Assembly (NCBI GenBank): GCA_001466705.2
Contig: LATX02000211.1
Coordinates: 1,488,001 to 1,552,000 of the forward strand
Source: Moniliophthora roreri
Taxonomy: Eukaryota > Basidiomycota > Agaricomycetes > Agaricales > Marasmiaceae
DNA length: 64,000 nt
Direction of reading: 5' to 3'
Translations under genes and position numbers: made by a program
Notes under the pieces: generated by a model
Database searches by the model: none
What the model saw: only the letters and a program-made list of their open reading frames with translations
What the model was told of the DNA's origin: nothing
Shown: positions 12,715 to 23,334 of the stretch, piece by piece
Numbering within the stretch: the stretch's first letter is position 1
Layout of the letters: the number at the start of each line of letters is the position of its first letter

Positions 12715-14286
12715 ATGCAGAGCGACTTCATTCAGGATTTGCTTAAAGACAGCGGTTCATGGACTGGGCCGTTGTCAGGCAGTCTTTTCACTTACAACTT
12801 CATTTCCACACACCTTTCATGCCAGTCCTCTCAGACAGGCTTTCTCTCTTCCCCTTTTCCTTCAATGTTTGGATCTGACAAATACCTTGGTCAGCTGAGC
12901 ATGTTTTCTTCCTTTGAATCACCTCTTGACTTGGAAGCCTCTGGCAGTTCTGGCAACACCGGTCAGCAGGCTGGACCTCCAGATGAGGAGGATGACAAAG
13001 AAGGCTCTGTTGCAGACTTCACACCACCTCGCCAACCAGCTCTGGATGGAGATGGTGACAAGGAAGGAGGAGACAGAGATGACAGAGTGCCTGGTGATGG
13101 ACCTGGTGGTGGTGGTGGAGATGATCCCCCACCTCCCGGTGGTGGAGGAGGAGGCAGTAGTGGTGGCAGGTGTGGCAGGTGCAGTTGTTCTTGGGGCTGA
13201 TTCCCCAAAAATGATGAAGCTCTACTCACTTTCCAATCCATGACCTGTGTCCTCAGCTCCTTAGCCGATTGTCTGGAATTAACAGGCAACCCAGGAAGAT
13301 TATCTCGTGTGAAGTCCAAACTCAAAGAACCTGACACATACAATAGTAGCAACCCAAAGCTCCTGAAACTCTGGCTAGTGTCTCTCACCCTTCACTTCAA
13401 TGACTGACCTGATGCCTTCTCTGCTGACACTTCGAAAGTCATGTTCACCCTTTCCTTCCTTCAGGGCAATGCATTGAAATGGTTCCAGCATGACATTCTT
13501 GGTGTTTGGCTGGGGCCCAAAGCTCTTTGGACTGAGAACTACACTGCATTCATAAACAAACTCTGGATCAACTTCAGACTTCGTAACTCATAAGCCAAAG
13601 CAGAGGATACTCTCAACAACCTCCAGATGTGTGATGCAGATCACATCCACACCTACAATCTCAAGTTCCAGGACACTATAGTTAAACTGGATTGGGGTGA
13701 GAACACCTTCTCTTACCAGTACTACCAGGGTCTTCCTGACCGCATCAAGGATGAGATGTCTTGTGTTGGCCAACCTGATTCTTTCCATGTGCTCCAAGAT
13801 CTGGCCTGTTTGATTGATGACCGGTATTGGTCTTGACAGGCTGAGAAGTCTCGCACATCAGGATCTGCCCAGTCTTCAGGTCTGAAGTCTGGCACCAGTT
13901 CTGGTTCTGGGGGCAAGAATAGCAAGAGTTCATCTTTGAGCAGGAACTCAGGTTCCAACTCCAACTTGGGCAATTCCAACTCCTCAGACCAAGGCTCTTC
14001 CTCTTCCTCTCCTACCGCTAAGTCAAAGTCTGGTTCAGGTAACCAGTCCAAATCGCTGCCCTCTTGGCTTGAAGGCAAGCTCAAGAACAGGAAACTGATG
14101 GATGAAGAACACAAACGCTGACAGGAGAACAGTCTTTGCATGTTCTGTGGTGACAAGCACGACATCAACAACTGTGTGAAGAAGAAGGCCTGCAATGTGA
14201 AAGGTAAAGCATCTGGATGTGCTGCCTCTGTTGATGAAGCACCCTCAGCCAACAAAGCCAGTGGGTCTGCTGAGTCAAAAAACTAG
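12715..14286 (+). pseudogene. Gag of the Ty3/gypsy chromovirus, broken by stops
   Basis: A structural capsid-like protein gene of the element. It starts with an acidic, Gly/Pro-rich region ([17 protein letters not shown]). The retrotransposon gag core [16 protein letters not shown] lies near 13460-13505, followed by a Ser/Asn-rich spacer (13850-14090). A zinc knuckle [13 protein letters not shown] (C-x2-C-x3-H-x4-C, one residue shorter than the usual C-x2-C-x4-H-x4-C) lies near 14140-14175. In-frame stops are at 13405-13407, 13591-13593, 13834-13836 and 14119-14121. Three of the four are TGA where related gags carry Arg (FNDRP, YWERQ, KRRQE), as expected from CGA-to-TGA change. The frame may begin upstream at MDLFSSFRPQ (12522). 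Not functional. Confidence 0.82.
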
Positions 14287-14540
14287 ACCACAGCTCTGAT
14301 ACCTCAACACCAGATCAGAGTTGCATTGACCCTTCTGGTGTTATCCATGAGGTCATGCTCAATGCATCCACTCTTTCCAGTGATTCCCTATGCATTCCCC
14401 TTTCTTCCACCTACACTACCAATGAACTTATAGAGAATGATTCCCCTGATGGCCTTTCTTCCCCTTTCCAAACCTTACTTTTATATTTTCTTGCTCTTGT
14501 CAATTCCAGTTCTTCCCATTGTTTTATAGACTCTGACTTT

Positions 14541-15243
14541 CACTACATACGAGGTGTTCTTTTTATGCTATTAATACAAAGGAAATACACCCAGAATACT
14601 GCTATATATTTGCTTCCAGACAACACTCAGAAAATTCTATTAGTTTCAAGTTGTCATCACATATTGAAAACAGCAAGCATACTCTGGATATTTTATGACA
14701 ATGAAATTATAGAATTATGCTTTAATTTTCTAATTACAAATATACTAAATTTTCTGCCTTATAAAATAGTGAGAAAACATTTAGAAAATAAATATAAGAT
14801 TTTGAATTTTATATCAAAGGAAACATATTAAATACAAAAGAAAAACTATATGAAAACTATCTAAAAACTGCTTTAAAATATAGTGTTTTCACATGATTTT
14901 CCTACTATTTTCCTAGTGTTTTCTCTGACTTTCCCACAATAGAAAATGTGGAATTTTTATCTTATCTTATCAGCATTTTCTGAGCATTTTCAACCAGAGA
15001 AAATTTAATGTTTTCTCAGCATGGAAATTATTCTAACATATTGTATTATCTATTAATTCTCAGAATTCGAAGATTCTATATCTTTTGCTGCTGAAAATTT
15101 AGTATTCTCCAGACATATTCTTGTTGAGAGGACACAATTGAAATTTAGAATTTATATATAGTTTTATAAAAATTCTCTTTGCAAGAAGATTAAGTGTTTT
15201 CTCAATCAGAAAACCATGTTAAAAGAACACCTCATATATAGTG
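14541..15243 (+). mobile_element. CACTA-like non-autonomous element, copy 1
   Basis: 703 bases with terminal inverted repeats starting CACTACATACGAGGTGTTCT at 14541 and mirrored at 15222-15243. No transposase gene. The interior is AT-rich with many GGAAAA/TTTTCC motifs, like the subterminal repeats of CACTA elements. It lies in the chromovirus between the protease start and the RT linker. Its flanks (TTT and TCC) do not form a target duplication, and about 180 codons of protease expected here are missing. Confidence 0.78.
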
Positions 15244-15508
15244 TCCATCATTTCTGCTGCCACATTCCTTCGTGCCTGTAATGAGCCTGGTGTGCAGCAA
15301 TTCACTCTCTATGCTATAGACCCAAGCACAGAGTCTTCTGGTAAGGCTGGTGACATTGAGCTAGTTGATATGTCTGCCATTCCTACTCCCTATCATGAGT
15401 TTGCATCTGTTTTCAATGAAGATCTTTCATAGAAGCTTGCTGACCACCGAGAGTTCGATCTGAAGATTGAACTTGAGGAAGAAGCTCAGCCACCTCTCAG
15501 CCAAGTTT
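15244..15508 (+). pseudogene. Chromovirus protease-to-RT linker segment
   Basis: A reading frame between two CACTA-like insertions carries [18 protein letters not shown], then [17 protein letters not shown], a stop at 15430-15432, then KLADHREFDLKIELEEEAQP and PLSQV. This matches the conserved spacer just upstream of reverse transcriptase in Ty3/gypsy elements. It is a fragment of the same copy as the gag and RT pieces on either side. Confidence 0.75.
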
Positions 15509-16250
15509 TACTACATACGAGGTGTTCTTTTAACATGGTTTTCTCATTGAGAAAACACTTAATCTTCTTGCAAAGAGAATTTCTATAAAACCATTTATAA
15601 ATTCTAAATTTCAACTGTGTCCTCTCAACAAGAATATGCCTGGAGAATACTAAATTTTCAGCAGCAAAAGATATGGAATTTTCAAATTCCGAGAATTAAT
15701 AGATAATACAATATATTAGAATAATTTCCATACTAAGAAAACATTAAATTTTCTCTGGTTGAAGATGCTCAGAAAATGCTGATAAGATAAAAATTCCACA
15801 TTTTCTATTGTGGGAAAGTCAGAGAAAACACTAGGAAAACACTAGGAAAATAGTAGGAAAATCATATGGAAACACTATATTTTAAAGCAGTTTTTAGATA
15901 GTTTTCATTTAGTTTTCCTTTTGTATTTAACATGTTTCCTTTAATATAAAATTCAAAATCTTATATTTGTTTTCTAAATGTTTTCTTACTATTTTATAAG
16001 GCAGAAAATTTAGTATATTTGTAATTAGAAAATTAAAAGGTAATTCTATAACTTCATTATTATAGAATAATTAAGAAACACTAACTCTTCTGGAAATTAA
16101 AATCCAGAGTATGCTTGCTGTTTTCACTATGTGATGACAACTTGAAACTAATAGAATTTTCTGAGTGTTGTCTGGAAGCAAATATATAGCAGTATTCTGA
16201 GTGTATTTCCTTTGTATTAATAGCATAAAAAGAACACCTCATATGTAGTG
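15509..16250 (-). mobile_element. CACTA-like non-autonomous element, copy 2 (inverted relative to copy 1)
   Basis: 742 bases. The 5' end reads TACTACATACGAGG (first base changed from C) and the 3' end is CCTCATATGTAGTG. It is flanked by a perfect 3-bp duplication TTT (15506-15508 and 16251-16253). The sequence is the reverse complement of copy 1 throughout. Removing the element with one TTT restores the chromovirus frame ([19 protein letters not shown]), which is direct evidence for the boundaries. Confidence 0.85.
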
Positions 16251-16572
16251 TTTACCCTCTCTCAGGCAATGAGCTGGCAGCTCTTCGAGAATTCCTAGAT
16301 GACAATCTTCACAGTAGATTCATCACCTCCTCAGGCTCTCCTTTTGGAGCACCAGTACTCTTTGTTAAAAAGAAATCCAGGGCCCTACATCTGTGTGTGG
16401 ATTTCCAAGGTCTTAACAAGATCACTAAGAAGGACCACTATTCTCTTCCTCTCATCTCCAACCTACTCGATGCTCTGAGTAAGGCCAAAATCTATACCAA
16501 ACTTGATCTTTGCCATGTGTACCATCTTGTACAAATTGCTGAAGGTGACAAGTGGAAAACTGCACTGAACCC
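16251..16572 (+). pseudogene. N-terminal fragment of Ty3/gypsy reverse transcriptase
   Basis: Reads [20 protein letters not shown], then [48 protein letters not shown] and [20 protein letters not shown]. These are the first RT blocks. The YxDD block and everything after it are lost. Several usual Arg positions are replaced by Gln, His or Cys (CVDFQG for CVDYRG, LDLCHVY for LDLRGAY), as CpG decay of CGN codons would produce. Confidence 0.85.
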
Positions 16573-16864
16573 CCACCACCTCTGGTCAAGATCAATGACA
16601 AAGGTGAACCTCATTATGAGATATCTGAGATCTTAGACTCGAAGTTGGATCAGCAGTGTAAGTGTCAGTTACAGTACCTTGTGAAGTGAGCCAGCTATGA
16701 AGGTACAGATGAAGAAATCCAATGGGTTTCAGCCAAGGATTTAGACCCAGGCGAAGCACTTGATGATTTCCACTCCAACCTCTCAATCCAGCATAAACCT
16801 GGCCCTCTTGACAAACACAAGGCCACACTTGCACAATACTCAGCACTTCGGCTGATCGAACCTT
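16573..16864 (+). pseudogene. Chromodomain of the chromovirus integrase tail
   Basis: The frame reads [25 protein letters not shown], stop, ASYEGTDEEIQWVSAKDL, DDFHSN. This is a chromodomain core, normally YLVKWKGY followed by a W-EP motif. The stop TGA at 16687-16689 replaces the conserved Trp (TGG). Chromodomains of this type target integration to heterochromatin; this copy is dead. Confidence 0.8.
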
Positions 16865-17037
16865 GAGTTTCTTTTTCTTTTTCTTGCACCACACTTCTTG
16901 ATCCAATGCATATAACTGATTATTTCTATTTTATTTTTACCAAGATAATTTTTGTTTACAATACTTCTATTTCCTCTATATTCATGTCCATGTCTGTGGT
17001 CCAAGAAACAAGAAATTTGGCCTACCCAATGAGCCCT

Positions 17038-17685
<648 letters not shown>

Positions 17686-18308
17686 CACTATATACAAGGT
17701 GTTCTTTTAACATGGTTTTCTGATTGAGAAAACACTTAATCTTCTTGCAATGAAAATTTTCAAAAAAGCATTTATAGATTCTAAATTTCAATTGTGTCCC
17801 CTTAACAAGAATATGTCTGGAGGATGCTAAATTTTCAACAACAAAAGATATAGAATTTTCAAATGCTGAGAATTAATAGACAATACAATATATTAGAATA
17901 ATTTTCATGCTGAGAAAATATTAAATTTTCTCTGGTTGAAGATGCTCAGAAAATGCTGATAAAATAAGATAAAAATACCAAAGCTTCTATTGTAGGAAAG
18001 TCAGAGAAAACACCTGGAAAACACTAGGAAAATGGTAGGAAAATCATGTGGAAATGCTATATTTTATAGCAGTTTTTAGATAGTTTTCATATAGTTTTCC
18101 TCTTGTATTTAACATGTTTTCCTTGATTATAAAATTCAAAATTTTCTTACTATTTTATAAGGCAGAAAATCTAGTATATTTGTAATCAGAAAAGATAGCT
18201 TGAAACCAATAGAATTTTCTGAATGTTGTCTGGAAGTGAATATATAGCAGTATTCTGAGTGTATTTTCTTTGTATTAATAGCATGAAAAGAACACCTCGT
18301 ATGTAGTG
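17686..18308 (-). mobile_element. CACTA-like non-autonomous element, copy 3
   Basis: 623 bases in the same orientation as copy 2. The ends are CACTATATACAAGGTGTTCT and, at the right, CACCTCGTATGTAGTG. The interior is shorter through a deletion near 18150-18195. The flanks TCT and ACC do not match, so no target duplication is visible. Confidence 0.78.
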
Positions 18309-18657
18309 ACCTCCAGTCTTCAAACACCTGAACCCTTGGTTCCACCCAGAAATTGAAATTGTGCCTGTGGTCGGCAGGGAGGACCATGAGGAGGGACACA
18401 GGGAAGAGGACGAGGAGAACCAAATCCCCTCAAATATTGACAACTGACCGAGGCTGAAATCACAGCCTCTGACTTCAGTCCTGACCACATCTCTGCCCTG
18501 TGTGCAGATTGGAGCGCCATTTCACCAAGGACTGCCCACAGTACATGTGTAAGCAATGCTTCAAAACTCAGCCTGGGCGTACTACTGGAGGCTGCCCTGA
18601 CCACTGAAGGTCTTGCTGAATTGCACGCCGAGGGGCTTATCAGAGCTCTGGGTCTCT
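18309..18657 (+). pseudogene. Unrecognised coding fragment between CACTA copies 3 and 4
   Basis: Two runs look protein-like. The first is VFKHLNPWFHPEIEIVPVVG followed by an acidic tail (18310-18440). The second is a stop-free run ITASDFSPDHISALCADWSA ... LTTEGLAELHAEGLIRALGL (about 18440-18655). Neither matches a family I know. The second may belong with the frame resuming at 19323, since CACTA copy 4 with its TCT duplication separates them. Confidence 0.35.
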
Positions 18658-19319
18658 CACTACATACAAGGTGTTCTTTTCATGCTATTAATACAAAGGA
18701 AATACACTCAGAATACTGCTATATATTCACTTCCAGACAACATTCAGAAAATTCTATTGGTTTCAAGCTATCATCACACATTGAAAACAGCAAGCATATT
18801 CTGTATTTTAATTTCCAGAAGAGTCTGTGTTTTTTGATTATTTTATAATAATAAAGTTATAGAATTATCCTTTAATTTTCTAATTACAAATATNAAATAC
18901 ACAAGGAAAACTATATGAAAACTATCTAAAAACTGCTTTAAAATACAGTGTTTTCACATGATTTTCCTACCATTTTCCTAGTGTTTTCCTAGTGTTTTCT
19001 CTGACTTTCCCACAATAAAAAATTTGGAATTTTTATCTTATCTTATCAGCATTTTCTGAGCATTTTCAAACAGAGAAAATTTAATATATTCTCAGCATGG
19101 AAATTATTCTGATATATTGCATTATCTATTAATTCTAAGAATTTGAAAATTCTATATCTTTTGCTGGTGAAAATTTAGTATTCTCCAGACATATTCTTGT
19201 TGAGGGGACACAATTGAAATTTAGAATTTATATATGGTTTTATAAAAATTCTCTTTGCAAGAAGATTAAGTGTTTTCTCAATTAGAAAACCATGTTAAAA
19301 GAACACCTTGTATGTAGTG
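18658..19319 (+). mobile_element. CACTA-like non-autonomous element, copy 4
   Basis: 662 listed bases in the same orientation as copy 1. It starts CACTACATACAAGGTGTTCT and ends GTATGTAGTG. Flanked by the duplication TCT (18655-18657 and 19320-19322). A single N at 18894 replaces about 110 bases present in copy 1, so the listed length is not reliable. Confidence 0.83.
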
Positions 19320-19322
19320 TCT

Positions 19323-20856
19323 TGTGAGCTCTTTTTATATTTCCAGAGATGGTATCTTGAGCTTCTCGCTGCACTCGATTGGGTGGAGATATACCAACCA
19401 TTGATGGAAAATCAGGAGAAGAAGAAGACCACTGCTACTGTGAAGGTGATGGGTGCCTTCCTTTTTGACGCCAAGGATTGCAAGCTGTTTTTTACAGCAG
19501 GTCTGCCCTTCTGGTTCATCAGACCAGTGGCATATCATCACACTACTCATATAGATACAGCGGTGATCCCACTCACCCCAGAAAACCAGTCAATTGAGTC
19601 TTGAGACTTTAATAACTACCCATGCAAAGTCATTTTCTCTGGTGCAGGTAGTGACTAAGCCAAAGCTCATGCTATCGAGAGTTATGGCCAGTCACTTGTT
19701 GCTTTCGCTAATTCCTTTGCTGTTCCAACTTTGGTGGATGACGCAGGACTGTCCAATTCCTCCACAAATACGTTGTTGGTTTCCAGTACTGTTTCTTGGC
19801 CTAAACATCAAAAGGCGAACAAGCATTCTACACCATGTAAGTCTTGTAATTGCAAGTCTCATGTTTAGAATAAATAACCCAGAGTTCTATAGATTCAAAG
19901 TCTAAACCAAGTGTGGCTGCCAAAGCTGAGCAAGACAAATTTGCAGAAATTAATAGCTCATATTCACCTGCTGTGCCGGATGTTTGGGTCCAAGCTGTAG
20001 CAGGCATCGATCAGTCAAAGAAACTAGAAAATGTCATCAATAGTGGTTATGCCTTTCCAGAACCGGTATTGATTCTTTATGCTGGGCTCATGTCAATAGA
20101 TAGGATGCTGCAGTACATTAAGAAATAGCTGTGCCTACGTGCCGTCCTCATCTTTCAACACCAACTGCCTTTCCTTTCACCAACTGCTCCTACTGCCTTG
20201 TATGGTGCCTGGTCACCCAGACAATGGTGAACACTTCTTGCATTGTATGACAAATCTAGAGGCTCTGGTTTCCGACAGGCTTGTGAGAGGAAAGAAGTCA
20301 GCGATTTGCTGGCTGAAACCCTTGAGTTCCTCGACATTGATATTGACAAGGCCATCACCAATGTTGAGGAACATTATTTCACCTGGCAGGGAAAACAGCA
20401 TAGTATCGGACTGTTATCAGAGCCTGGTGTCTTGAAGCCCATAGTGTGGGAATTGTTCAAGCTTAACTTTTGATTCAAGTTCCATGCTCTGGACAGCAAG
20501 CTTGGCTGAAGCTCTGTCCAGACCAATGTTCACAACCTCACCTCCTTCGATGTATTAGTTCAGGACTGTTTTCTGGGAATTTCTGGAATCTGGAACCTGA
20601 TGCAAATTGACTGGGAGAAGGCACATAATGGTTTAGCAGCTTCAGATCTTTGAGAACGTGCAGTGTTCATTCTCAAGATGTGCAATATTATAAAGCAATG
20701 GCCAAAGGCAGTGTCAATACCTGCTCTACAATTCCTAAAGACAACCATTGATGAGCACAGTGATGCTGAGCTGAAGGAAATGGAGTCAGCTGTCACTCAG
20801 TTCTACTGTCAAGCATTCTTTGAGACTTTTGGGTGGCCACCAGTTATACCTCATTG
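19323..20856 (+). pseudogene. Unrecognised repeat-associated protein gene, broken
   Basis: Separate frame runs that together look like one protein: RWYLELLAALDWVEIYQPLM, then GAFLFDAKDCKLFFTAGLPF-WFIRPV (19345-19530); AKAEQDKFAEINSSYSPAVP-DVWVQAV, then NSGYAFPEPVLILYAGLMSI (19915-20105); LYDKSRGSGFRQACERKEVS-DLLAETLEF and GVLKPIVWELFKLNF (20243-20472); and NIIKQWPKAVSIPALQFLKT (20663-20850). Stops and frame changes separate the runs. I recall similar proteins as repeated, uncharacterised genes in mushrooms but cannot name a family. It lies in the CpG-poor island beside CACTA copy 4. Confidence 0.4.
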
Positions 20857-21094
20857 ATTGGACTAGCTATTGGTATGTGAAGTGGTTTTGGATTGATGAA
20901 TATGATCTAACCATGCTATCTAGTTCTTTACTGTTGTTTCAATTCTTGTTATTATCATTACAGACATCAAATTGTACTTGCAAAAAATGTAACTACTATT
21001 TCATTGAACAATAATTACATTTAGGACTTGATCATAGATGTATGTGTCCTTGTGAGTCTTGTTCGAATCGATCTGAATTGGGGGATTGAGAACT

Positions 21095-21215
21095 TAATGG
21101 CTAAGCCATGGCTTAGCCACTCAGAGCCAACCAGGAGCAGCTCCAGCTAATGGCTCAATCCAAGCTGTTAACAGGAGCCGCTCCTGGCAGCTTGGCTCCA
21201 GAGCCACTGAGCCAA
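21095..21215. repeat. Cluster of short palindromes
   Basis: A perfect 22-base palindrome at 21098-21119 centres on GCCATGGC. It is followed by two near-palindromes of the form AGGAGCNGCTCC (about 21133 and 21174) and matching TGGCTC/GAGCCA arms, so the stretch can fold into several hairpins. It lies directly left of the large inverted repeat and could be a transposon end. Confidence 0.55.
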
Positions 21216-21216
21216 T

Positions 21217-22127
21217 AATATGTCGAACCTAGAAAAGACCCACTTTTATTCATTTTACACTATTTCTGAATTGGAACACTTTAATATGACACGAGATAAT
21301 GGGTAATAAGGACTAGAGTGAGCCCAGTCTGCTAGTCATTGCCTTAGAGAAGTGGTGGTACCTTAGAAAGTATGAAGAGCTATATGATACGCTATACAGA
21401 GGTGTCTAAGCTGTACTTTCTAACCTATCTAAGTATCAGATCCAAAGCAGATCACTCCTGAAACCTGTAGGGAATCTAACTATGGCCCAATGAACACATT
21501 GGCTAGTTAACCAAGCTCTCAAAAGTGCTATCAATGGGATTTTAACTTCTACTTTACTTTTCTATGACATCTGCAAAGTGCAAGCTGCAGTCAAACAGTA
21601 CAGAGGTACTTAGAGGAGACATCAAAACAGAAAGACAACTTAGAACAGGAACAATCATAGAATGATCCTCCTCCAAAGTCAATATAGGGATCAGCATCAA
21701 AGCAGGCGATCTCTTAATAAAGAATTCACTGGTGGCTAAACAATGTGTGATAAGCAAACTAGGTACAAAGCCTGCTCGGAAAGACAGAAATCACTTCCGA
21801 AGGACATCCACTACCTACAGACAGATACAATGAGACATATGAAGAATATCTAATGTGCAAGAAATCCTAAATAAGACCGAGCATGCATTGCCAAAGGAGA
21901 TCGGAACAATAACAGCATGTTCTGACCTTGGAAAATTTGGCATCTAGGCCACTGCCAATGTGCAGATACTAGAAAAGGGAAATGCTGTCAAAAGACGGGA
22001 TGGATACAGCCATCCACTCGTAGATACCCAACTTAGAAAAGAGAAAATACAAATTATAGAGTCTAGAACACCTGGAGGCATAGATACCCACGCAGATATG
22101 GTCGGATACCCTAGTGGCCAGACTCTA
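21217..22127 (-). repeat. 0.9 kb dispersed repeat, copy 1 (left arm of a large inverted repeat)
   Basis: Reverse-complement match to 22339-23212 and to 30500-31413. The outer end reads (minus strand) ...CATATTAGC-like and GGGTCTTTTCTAGGTTC. The inner end extends to GAGTCTGGCCACTAGGGTAT, which the right arm lacks but the third copy has. On the plus strand a frame GYSHPLVDTQLRKEKIQIIE then SRTPGGIDTHADMV is readable. On the minus strand LTLEEDHSMIVPVLSC and MSPLSTSVLFDC is open. Class unknown. Confidence 0.75.
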
Positions 22128-22337
22128 TGACATCCAAACAATCCCTCTTTTAGTATTTCAGTCACTCATTTGTCATTTCCTGAATTATTGGACAATATTT
22201 ATAATTTTCTGTAGATATATTCCTTGGACTGTATATAAGGACAGCTAGATATTTGTACATACTCAAGTAACTCTGCCCCCTCTGATTGTGAATACATGAC
22301 AAGTTTGTTTGGTGTATAAATTTGTGTGCCATTCCAG
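22128..22337 (+). repeat. LTR fragment between the inverted-repeat arms
   Basis: Includes GACTGTATATAAGGACAGCT (TATA-like) and CATGACAAGTTTGTTTGGTG. The same sequence recurs inverted at about 27174-27393, where it runs on to TTCCTCACTTCA followed by GGCCCT. It therefore looks like the 3' part of a copia-type LTR. It stops at the N at 22338. Confidence 0.6.
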
Positions 22338-22338
22338 N

Positions 22339-23212
22339 GTGGGTATCTATGCCTCCAGGTGTTCTAGACTCTATAATTTGTATTTTCTCTTTTCTAAGTT
22401 GGGTATCTATGAGCGGATGGCTGTATTCCATTCCATCTTTTGACAGCATTTCCCTTTCTAGTATCTGCACATCGGCAGAGGCCTAGATGCCAAAGTTTCC
22501 AAGGTCAGAACATGCTGTTATTGTTCCTATCTCCTTTGACAATGCATGCTTGGTCTTATTTAGGATTTCTTGCACGTTAGATATTCTTCATATGTCTTGT
22601 TGTATCTGTCTGTAGGTAGTGGATGTCCTTCAGAAGTGATTTCTGTCTTTCTGAGCAGTCTTTGTACCTAGTTCGCTTATCGCGTATTGTTTAGCCGCCG
22701 GTGAATTCTTTATTAAGAGATTGCCTGCTTTGACTCTGATCCATATATTGACTTCAGAGGAGGATTGTTCTATGATCATTCCTGTTCTAAGTTGTCATTC
22801 TGTTTTGATGTCTCCTCTAAGTACCTCTGTACTGTTTGACTGCAGGTTGCACTTTGCAGATGTCATAGAAAAGTAAAATAGAAATTAAAATCCCATTGAT
22901 AGCACTTTGAGAGCTTGGTTAACTAGCCAATGTGTTCATTGGGCCCTAGTTAGGTTCCCTACAGGTTTCAGGAGTGATCCGTTCTGGATTTGATACATAG
23001 ATAAGTCAGAAAGTACAGCTTCAACACCTCTGTATAGTGTATCATATAGCTCTTCATACTTTCCAAAGTCCCATAGCTTCTCTAAGGCAATGACTAGCAG
23101 ACTGGGCTCACTCTAGTTCTTATTATCCATTATCTCATGTCATATTAAAGTCTTCCAATTCAAAAGTAGTGTAAAATGAATAAAAGTGGGTCTTTTCTAG
23201 GTTCAACATATT
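22339..23212 (+). repeat. 0.9 kb dispersed repeat, copy 2 (right arm of the inverted repeat)
   Basis: Begins immediately after the N at 22338 with GTGGGTATCTATGCC and ends CATATTAGC at 23212. It mirrors copy 1 across a 0.25 kb spacer. It lacks about 40 bases of the inner end found in the other copies, so the junction at the N is not a natural end. Confidence 0.75.
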
Positions 23213-23334
23213 AGCATCGATGTGTTAGGACTGGCCAAGTCGAAAAATGACAAGCAGCCAAGAAGTCCTTTGTCACACCATGGTCAGTAATATGCACTCA
23301 ACAAGCTGAAAAACAGAAAAGAATTGAAGAACAA

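Larger units (their letters stand above)
12522..16864 (+). mobile_element. Decayed Ty3/gypsy chromovirus with internal deletions and two nested insertions
   Basis: The parts in order are gag (to about 14286), a protease start (CFIDSD, about 14525-14540), element CACTA-1, the protease-to-RT linker ([31 protein letters not shown]), element CACTA-2, a reverse-transcriptase start, and a chromodomain at 16573-16864. The chromodomain marks the chromovirus lineage. Most of the protease, the rest of RT, RNase H and integrase are absent. The RT frame (GDKWKTALN) runs straight into the linker before the chromodomain ([20 protein letters not shown]), in another frame. Stops occur throughout. LTRs were not recognised at either end. 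Confidence 0.85.

Noticed and set aside
12963..13388. Long minus-strand frame, proline/serine-rich
   Set aside because: It is the complement of the Gly/Asp-rich gag segment; low-complexity shadow.
13722..14255. Minus-strand frame of 177 codons over gag
   Set aside because: Complement of the Ser/Asn-rich gag spacer; Leu/Glu bias comes from the sense repeats.
20155..20401. Minus-strand frames over 20.2-20.4 kb
   Set aside because: Shadows of the plus-strand run LYDKSRGSGFRQACERKE.
22162..22470. Minus-strand frame spanning the N at 22338
   Set aside because: It runs through a probable assembly join (LTR fragment into repeat arm) and cannot be one gene.
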